Assembly: GCA_036927565.1 (NCBI GenBank)
Contig: JAYESD010000008.1
Coordinates: forward strand, 123,097,498 to 123,161,497
Reading direction: 5' to 3'
Length of the DNA: 64,000 nt
Source: Tuctoria greenei
Lineage: Eukaryota > Streptophyta > Magnoliopsida > Poales > Poaceae
The notes beneath the pieces are model-generated. The model did not search any database and was not told the origin of the DNA. It was given only the letters and a program-made list of their open reading frames with translations. Both the position numbers and the translations under genes were made by a program. Positions within the stretch are counted from its first letter, which is position 1; each line of letters begins with the position of its first letter. Shown in pieces: positions 57,433-64,000 of this stretch.

Positions 57433-57670
57433 GGATGTGCTGCACGGTAGAACTCATTCCAGTCCAAGATCAACGAATCCCAAGTCATCTACACTCATAC
57501 AATACACAACACCCCATGGAGTAGGGTATTACGCTCAGGCGGCTCGAACCACGTAAAATCTTCTGTGTTCACCTTTGTTCTTGATCTTGATTAGCACCCC
57601 GCCTAAATACGAACCTCCGTGAACTACTTCTTAGTAGTACCGGCGTAGTGTCTTAGTCTACACTTCGACA

Positions 57671-57690
57671 TTTGGCGTGCAAGTAAGGGG
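57671..57690 (+). other. Primer-binding site region of element F
   Basis: tttggcgtgcaagtaagggg directly after the LTR, related to tttggcgtgccaggtagggg in D. Confidence 0.6.
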
Positions 57691-57710
57691 GAGGTTTCAA
57701 GATCTCCAAG

Positions 57711-59340
57711 ATGGTGAACTCCGCTGCTGCATCCAATGGACCGGCTGCACAAGTTGTTGGAGGAAATCCCTCCAATATTCAGCAGCCGACCAACGTTGTT
57801 GTTCCGGCAGGCGTTGTTCCACCATGACCACCATCTGCTGCAGCAACCAACGCTGGACAATAGGATGGTGGATTTGCATCGGTCGCAGCATCGAAGAACA
57901 ACCTAGAGAACACGCTGAATGCAGCGCGAACTCTACTTCAGCATCCTTTGGTGCCGGGAGCTCCTCCAGCCGCGCTGGAATAGTGGCGCGCTGAAGTTGA
58001 GCACTTGGTTGCAGCCGCAGCCACTGCGCTCAACAACTAGTGTCTGTCCTCTGCATGACAGGCACCTTATCTTAACAAGACCTTGTCTAGAAAGCTTGGT
58101 TCTACGGCATCGCAGCCAAGGAGACGTGCACCCCCTCAGTACGTGATGTCACGTGTTTCTAGGGCTTGTCGTACTCATACAACATTGAGGCTCTCAACTC
58201 AGGACATTCAGTTAGAGTCAACCGCCGGTACATGAAGCAGGACGACCACATCAACATTGAGCAAACTTGCGAGAGGTGACTTGCTCGGATAAACCCTTCT
58301 CCTCTAGTAGTAGGAGGGGGCTTTTTAGCTCTCGCCATGCATCTGTGCACGATGGAATGGCCACCCAAGTTTCAACCTCATCTGTCGGAGAAATACAGCA
58401 GGACAGTCAACCCCTTCGAGTTTCTTCGGATCTACTCCACCGCCATTCTCACAGCTAGGAGGAATGAGGTTGTCATGGCCAACTACTTCCCCATGGCTTT
58501 GACCGGGAGTGCAAGGTCCTGGTTTATGAGCCTACCCTCTTTCTCCATCTACAGTTGGGGGGAACTATGTCGCTAGTTCACTGCCAACTTCGGGAGCTCA
58601 CACACCCAGCCTGGCACCGAGCTGGATCTCTTTGCTGTATAGCAGAAGTCAGGAGAGTCACTGCGATCGTTCATCCAGCGATTCTGTCAGGTACACAACA
58701 CTATTCCTTATATCTCTAATGCTTCTATCATTGTTGTGTTCCGACAGGGGATTAAAGACAAGAAGATGCTGGAGAAGCTCGCAACCAAGGATGTCAGCAG
58801 CGTCATGGAACTCTTCAGCTTGGCTGATAAATATTCCAGAGCTCCAGAGGCTGTGAGATGCACTCCAAACCAGCTGCTAAGGCTGGTCAATCTACCTCCA
58901 AAGCTAAAGCTACTGCCACCGACAGTGGAAAAAGAAGAAAAATTCAATTGGAAAGAAGAAGTCACTTGTCGGCACACCTACATCTGCTGCCACCGCAGCA
59001 ATTGGTGGTCGTGGGCCACACCCCGGCAAGCGACCTCGACCATCTTCTGAAGACGATGACAAGATCTTGTGCCCGATCCACCAATCCACGGGCCATGATC
59101 TTGAAGACTGCCGTGAGGTCAAGATTCTTGTTGAATGGAACAGCAAGCGTCAAGACGAAAACCCTTTCCACCAGTGAGAAGGAATGCAGAAAGTCGATGA
59201 AGCTCCGTCTGATCAAGAGCTAGGCTTCCAATATGCCAAGAAGGTGTTAAAGGCCGTCTACAACACTGTCGACGATGACTCTAACACCTCTGACAACGAG
59301 CATCGGAAGACTCTCCATATGATGTATGGAGGGTCCTAGG
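57711..59340 (+). pseudogene. gag: Element F gag
   Basis: ATG 57711 (MVNSAAASNGPAAQVVGG), 40 bases after the LTR. N-terminal linker with stops, then the gag domain from 58350: WPPKFQPHLSEKYSRTVNPF, VVMANYFPMALTGSARSWFM, ESLRSFIQRFCQVHNTI, VMELFSLADKYSRAPEA. A frame change near 58855 moves on to MHSKPAAKAGQSTSKAKATA and a Lys/Arg-rich tail. At least six stops or shifts. The fragment ALTGSARSWFMSLP matches D at about 46450. Confidence 0.83.
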
Positions 59341-59369
59341 ACATCACCTCTCAACGCATTCTGAAGACT

Positions 59370-59870
59370 ATGCGCCTGGAGATGGCTGTCATTGCTCCCA
59401 TCGCCAAGGCAGAGCCACATCGTAAGTGGATTGACACTGCCATCACCTTCGATGCTTCGGACTGTCTAAAAAACATCACCAAAGCTGGACAATTTCCCTT
59501 GATGGTCTCCCCAACTACCAACAATCTCCAGCTCTTCCATGTTTTGGGAGATGGTAATGCGGCCCTCAACCTCATCAGCTTCGCAGCCTTTATGAAGCTC
59601 TATCTCAACCTCTCAGACCTGAGGCCTTTGCGCCCATTCTCTGGAGTGTGTTCGGGAGCCATTACACCTCTCGGATCTATTATTCTTCTAGTGACCTTAA
59701 GGACACCAAAGAATTTCTGGTCAGAAAAGCTGGTCTTTGATGTAGTACACATCAACCTTCCCTTCAATGCCATCCTAGGCAGGCCAACCCTGTATAGGTT
59801 CATGGCGGTGGCCCACTATGGCTATCTAGTGGTAAAGATGCCAACTCTGTCAGACATCACCCGAGTCTGA
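59370..59870 (+). pseudogene. pol: Element F protease
   Basis: 166-codon open frame: KAEPHRKWIDTAITFDASDC, QLFHVLGDGNAALNLISF, FDVVHINLPFNAILGRPTLY, YGYLVVKMPTLSDIT. The catalytic Asp is present, but the D-G-G of the family has become D-G-N and the following Ser is Ala. Stop TGA at 59868-59870. Confidence 0.82.
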
Positions 59871-60862
59871 GGGGACCGCACTGCTGGGGTTACTGTGCTA
59901 GAGAAACTTCGTGCGCTTGCAGCAGCGCAAGAAGATGACTCTGGCAAGGAGCAATCTGCTCAGAAACCTTCAAGCTCGTGCCAGTGGGGCTCAACTTCTG
60001 CACCTCATGTGTAGCCAAGCAGCGATGCTGACGTTCCAGCAAAGTTGTCCAAATTGGTTCTATTGCCACTTAGACCACCTGTATATCGGGAGGTCTGACT
60101 GACAACTAGGAACTTGCGCTCGTCAATTTCCTCCAGGCAAATGCCGACGTGTTTGCATGGCAACCATCACAGATGCCTGGGATCCCTAGGGAGGTAATCA
60201 AGCACCATCTAAAGATTTGCCCCGACAGACGACCTATACAATAGAAGCCTCGGAAGCAATCTCTTGAGAGGTAGAACTTCATCCATGAAAAAGTCAAAAA
60301 GCTGCTTGATGCTGAATTCATCCAGGAGGTTCATCATCCACGATGGCTGGCAAACCCAGTTGTTGTACCAAAGGCCGGCGGGAAGCTTCAGATGTGCATC
60401 AACTACACAACACTTAATAAGGCATGTCCAAAATACCCCTTTCCACTACCAGGAAAAGATCAGATAGTGGATTCTACCTCCAGCTGTGAGCTTCTATGTT
60501 TCTTAGATGCATATTCTGGATTTCATCAAATTCCAATGTCTAAGGAAGATGAAGAGCACACTGCTTTCATTACGGTAGATGGTCTCTACTGCTGCACAAC
60601 TATGCCTTATGGTCTAAAAAATGCTCTCTCCACCTTTGTGCGAGCTATACGCAAAACATTTGGGGAGATCATTCAGGATATAGTGGGAGTCTACGTCAAT
60701 GACATCATTGTCAAGGTGAAGAACAAAGACTCACTCCTCGACAACCTTCAATCCGTCTACAACAAGCTGCGTCTAACGTGCACGAACCTCAACCATGACA
60801 AGTGTGTCTTCGGGATTAACTCCGAAAAGATTCTTGGTTTCTTGATGACACCGAGGAATTGA
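59871..60862 (+). pseudogene. pol: Element F reverse transcriptase
   Basis: Early part (FLQANADVFAWQPSQMPGIP, IQEVHHPRWLANPVVVPKAG) is broken by stops. From 60392 it is open: MCINYTTLNKACPKYPFPLP, LCFLDAYSGFHQIPMSKEDE, TTMPYGLKNALSTFVRAI, and VGVYVNDIIVKVKN with catalytic YVDD read as YVND (60692-60703). KCVFGINSEKILGFL follows, TGA at 60860-60862. Confidence 0.88.
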
Positions 60863-61780
60863 AGCAAATCTGGCCACGATCAAAGCCATCGAAGTGATGC
60901 GGCCTCCGACCCGTGTCAAGGTAGTCCAAAAGCTTACTGGGTATCTAGCTTCGCTCAGCCGGTGTATCTCAAGCTTGGCAGTGCAGGCGCTTCCCTTCTT
61001 CAAGCTATTGAGGAAGTCCAGACCACTCCATTGGTCTGAAGAAGCAGAGAAGGCGTTCCAAGAGCTCAAGCAACTCCTCACCACACTACCAATCATGGTA
61101 GCTACAATACCTGGTGAGCATTTTCTGCTTTACATCACTGCAACTATGGAGGTTGTCAACATAGTTTTGGTTGCAAAAACACCAGAAACATCATCAACTC
61201 AGGAGTCCAGACCCCTTCCGGGAGGGTCCAGAGCTAACTGAAGGCGAGTTTGGGTCCCAGCCCCTAGTCACGGATCCTAAAGGCAAGATGTTTGTGGATC
61301 AATCTCTCTTATCCAAGGGAGTATCTATTGCTCAATAAGGATGTCTGGACCCATCTCAGAGGGTCTGGGTTGATGAACAAGAAGCCTCAAACCCCTCCAA
61401 GATGGTCCGAACTGTCCAGCAGCTAGTGTACTTCATCAGCGAAGTACTTCATGATGCCAAGAATCGATATATTGAGGTGCATAAGCTGCTGTACTCAGTT
61501 CTTATTGCCCCAAGGAAGCTTCATCACTACTTCCAAGCCCACAAGATATCAGTGGTAAACTATTATCCACTACAAGCTATTCTACATAATCCCATTTCAA
61601 CGGGAAATATTGCCAGTGGGCAGTAGAGTTGGTAGACTTTGATCTTGAATTCCTGCCTTGACATGCAATCAAGAGTCAGACACTGGCTGACTTTGTTGTA
61701 GAGTGGACACCTTCTTTATCATGTTCGGGGGGCCTCAACGAGCAGAAGCCTGATCCTAAGGTATCGGTCTTCACTAAGCC
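60863..61780 (+). pseudogene. pol: Element F RT connection and first RNase H
   Basis: VKVVQKLTGYLASLSRCIS, RPLHWSEEAEKAFQELKQLL, HFLLYITATMEVVNIVLVAK, then decayed insert-like sequence with repeated gaccc/gggtccag words. VQQLVYFISEVLHDAKNRYI and PRKLHHYFQAHKISVVNYYP follow. Stops and shifts throughout. Confidence 0.82.
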
Positions 61781-62275
61781 TCACTGGACTTTCTACTTTG
61801 ACGCCTCTGTGCAGAAGTATGGGGTTCGGAGCGATAATCCTTCTCCTCGCTCCAACTAGGGAGAAGGTCTAATACATGGTTCACCTCGACTTCAAGGCAA
61901 CAAACAACATGGAAGAATATGAAGCTCTCAACTTCAGACTCATGGTGGCGCTATCATATGGCGTCCAACATCTCCTGGTGAAGGGTGACTCGCAACTCGT
62001 CATCAAACAAGTCAAAGGTGAATGTAGTTGCAATAACCCTTAGCTTGGTGCATATCTACTTGAAGTCTAGAAGTTGCAGAATGACTTCAACGTCCTAGAC
62101 CTTTGCCATGTCCAACGTGTCAACAACACTGAAGATGATGATCTTTTGACGAAGGCTTCAATCGGGGCTCAGGCACAAGATGGAGTTTTTGTCAGGAGAT
62201 TACTGGCACTTGTCGCTTGGCCCACCGAAATGAGTGATGGGGGCAAGACCAGCATTTCAAAGCATGGTCCTTAGA
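61781..62275 (+). pseudogene. pol: Element F archaeal-type RNase H
   Basis: KPHWTFYFDASVQKYGV (FDAS for FDGS), then MVHLDFKATNNMEEYEALNF, LVKGDSQLVIKQVKGECSCN, and LDLCHVQRVNNTEDDDLLTK. A TAA/TAG at about 61872 and 62041 interrupts. Homologue of 2481-3056 and 42561-43130. Confidence 0.82.
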
Positions 62276-63470
62276 GGTCCGAGACTACATGAATGACAAC
62301 ATCCTTCCTGAAGATGGTGCATCCGCTAAGCGAATTGTCAGATTGGCAAAAAGATACACGCTGGTAGAAGGAGATCTCTACGACGCGGTGCCAACGACAT
62401 TCTAATGCAGTGCTTTCTCCACGAAGAAGGTTGCGATCTCCTCACAGAGATCCATGGTGGCGAGTGCGGGAACCATGCGTCATCCCGCATGCTGGTCGAT
62501 AAGGCCATCTGGCATCGTTTTTACTAGCCTACATCACTCTAGGATGTAATCAAGTTGGTCAAGAAGTGTGAAGCATGCCAGTTCCACGCGAAGCAAATTC
62601 ATACACCGGCACAGTCACTGCAAATGATTCCTCCCTCATGGCCATATGCTGTGTGGGGGATGGATATTTTGGGACCATTCCAAAAAGCTGTTGGAGGGTA
62701 CCGGTTCTTATAGGTCGCCATTGACAAGTTAACAAAGTGGCCGGAAGCTACTCCAGTTGTGACAATCAGCAAGCAATCATCTATCATGTTCTTGAAATCT
62801 ATTGTTTGCAGATTTGGAGTTTTGAACAGAGTCATCACTGACAACAGAACCCAATTCACATGTGCAGCTTCGAAAAGTATTGTGAAAACCTCGGCATAAC
62901 AGTCAGCTATGCATCAATAGCTCATACGATAAGCAATGGCCAAGTTGAGAGAGAAAATGCAGAAATATTCAAGGGACCTAAGACACGCACTTATGAGCGC
63001 TTGAAGAAGCATGGTGCCAACTGGATAGAAGGGCTTTTGTCTGCACTGTGGGCAAGCTAGACAACACTCAGCTGGGTAACAGGAGAGACACCATTCTCCA
63101 TGGTATACAGAGTCGAAGTAACCCTTCCTCCGAAGATCACAATGGGTTCTCTCTGGGTCCGAACTTACGAAGAAGCCATGCAGGACCAGCTCCGGCGTGA
63201 ATACCTAGACCTCATCGACGAGGCAAGGTGCCAAGCAGCTGTCTGAAACACTACCACCAATGGTATGTGCGCAACCGATAGTTCGAAGAAGACAATCTGG
63301 TGCTGCGGTGAATACTTACTCGCGAACGGATGAACAAACTTTCCCCCAGCTGGGAAGGCCCCTTTCATGTCATCGAAGTTTAACATCCCGAATGCATCCC
63401 CTTGGCAGCAGAGGATGGGATACCACTTCCCAACCCCTGGAACATTGAGAACCTTCATATGTTCTAGACT
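62276..63470 (+). pseudogene. pol: Element F integrase
   Basis: IVRLAKRYTLVEGDLY, zinc region HGGECGNHASSRMLVDKAIW and KKCEACQFHAKQIH, then core D in WGMDILGPFQKA, D in VITDNRTQF (the Gly is Arg), and NGQVERENAEIF with Glu. Stops in YRFL-x-VAI (62713) and elsewhere. C-terminal part with a frame change (TMGSLWVRTYEEAMQDQLRR). Ends near 63470. Confidence 0.85.
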
Positions 63471-64000
63471 TAGTTACATAGAGGTGAATCTGTATTTATA
63501 TAAAATGTATTTTATAGAGTCTATGAACAGAGTCAGGTTGGTCCTAGATGAAAAGCACACTTAACTTCGTCCCGTACTTTAGGTCTGTCTTTACCTTCCC
63601 TTGGTTAGTACAAGATGAATAGCACACTTAACTTGGTCCTGTACTTTAAGTGTGTCCTTGTCTCCCCATTTATTCGGACCTATAATGAAATAAATTTATA
63701 TGCAAGCAAACTCTGTGTGTATTAATTTTGCGCATGCTCATTATTTTTCCCATTTCTACCTTCTTGTCATTAGTAACGTTGTGCAATCCACTTGAAATTT
63801 TAGTCCTAGAGATTCATGTGATATATAAGTTTTATTGGTAATCTTCTATTGGATCTTAGTATTGTTAGACGGTCTACTCGCCTGAAAACCAAAACCAATG
63901 AAAGGTCTAGAGTGCGCTATTGACTTAGCCTGGTACAGCAACTGAAGTACGCCACTCTACCTATTCTAGTGGGTCTTAGTAAGGTGGGTCCAAAAAGCAA
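63471..64000 (+). other. Element F spacer after integrase, with a 67-base duplication
   Basis: Non-coding, parallel to 4317-4870 of C. The segment around agcacacttaacttcgtcc (63554) recurs 67 bases later as agcacacttaacttggtcc (63621). The antisense gene seen in C and D would begin beyond this point. Confidence 0.7.

Larger units (their letters stand above)
56774..57670 (+). repeat. Element F 5' LTR
   Basis: TGTCGATACCCTACATACC ... CACTTCGACA, 897 bases. About six tandem units in U3, TATA box at 57425-57432. Relative of the LTRs of C and D. Confidence 0.9.
56774..64000 (+). mobile_element. Element F: Tat-lineage gypsy element, 3' end outside the window
   Basis: Plus-strand relative of C and D with 5' LTR, primer site, gag, protease, RT, RNase H, integrase and the beginning of the spacer. 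The antisense gene and 3' LTR should lie beyond 64000. Inserted in the 3' LTR of G. All reading frames are broken. Confidence 0.9.

Overview
The window is plant nuclear repeat DNA, most likely from a grass. The evidence is a set of Ty1/copia and Ty3/gypsy LTR retrotransposons of types typical of grass genomes: SIRE/Maximus copia, Tat-lineage gypsy carrying an antisense gene with a 'putative gypsy type transposon' domain, and a Tekay/Del-like chromovirus. I found no convincing host gene, tRNA, rRNA or non-transposon gene. The species cannot be named from the sequence alone. All family, domain and tRNA assignments come from reading motifs by eye.

Almost the whole 64 kb resolves into a nested stack. 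The oldest layer appears to be J, a minus-strand copia element. Its gag, protease and pre-integrase pieces lie at 20897-22191 and 32606-32801. J was hit by B (SIRE copia, 22192-32605, target-site duplication TCAAG), by G (Tekay/Del gypsy, from 32802 to beyond the window) and, at about 20897, by an element whose LTR end resembles that of E. G was hit twice: D (Tat gypsy, minus strand, 34958-48067, duplication AAGTT) sits in its 5' LTR, and F (Tat gypsy, plus strand, from 56774 to beyond the window) sits in its 3' LTR. On the left, E (gypsy-type, possibly Athila-like, 1 to about 2449) abuts C, a 5'-truncated Tat element (about 2450-20511). C is itself interrupted by A (SIRE copia, 8010-18011, duplication GAGCT), which landed inside C's antisense gene.

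Coding capacity is decayed. The Tat copies C, D and F keep recognisable gag, protease, RT, RNase H and integrase segments with stops and frameshifts. The SIRE copies A and B keep long gag-pol stretches. B is the youngest insertion by LTR comparison (about 0.7% divergence by eye), yet it carries several disabling changes.

The most interesting content is the gene on the opposite strand of the Tat elements, between integrase and the 3' LTR. C and D both preserve its start, domain order, a probable GT-AG intron and its C-terminal motif. Also notable are an in-frame TAG at the gag/pol boundary of both SIRE copies, G-box repeats in Tat U3 regions, an AGCTCCGG/AGGTCCGAC motif shared by unrelated elements, and an LTR with an internal 0.7-kb tandem duplication that doubles its TATA box.
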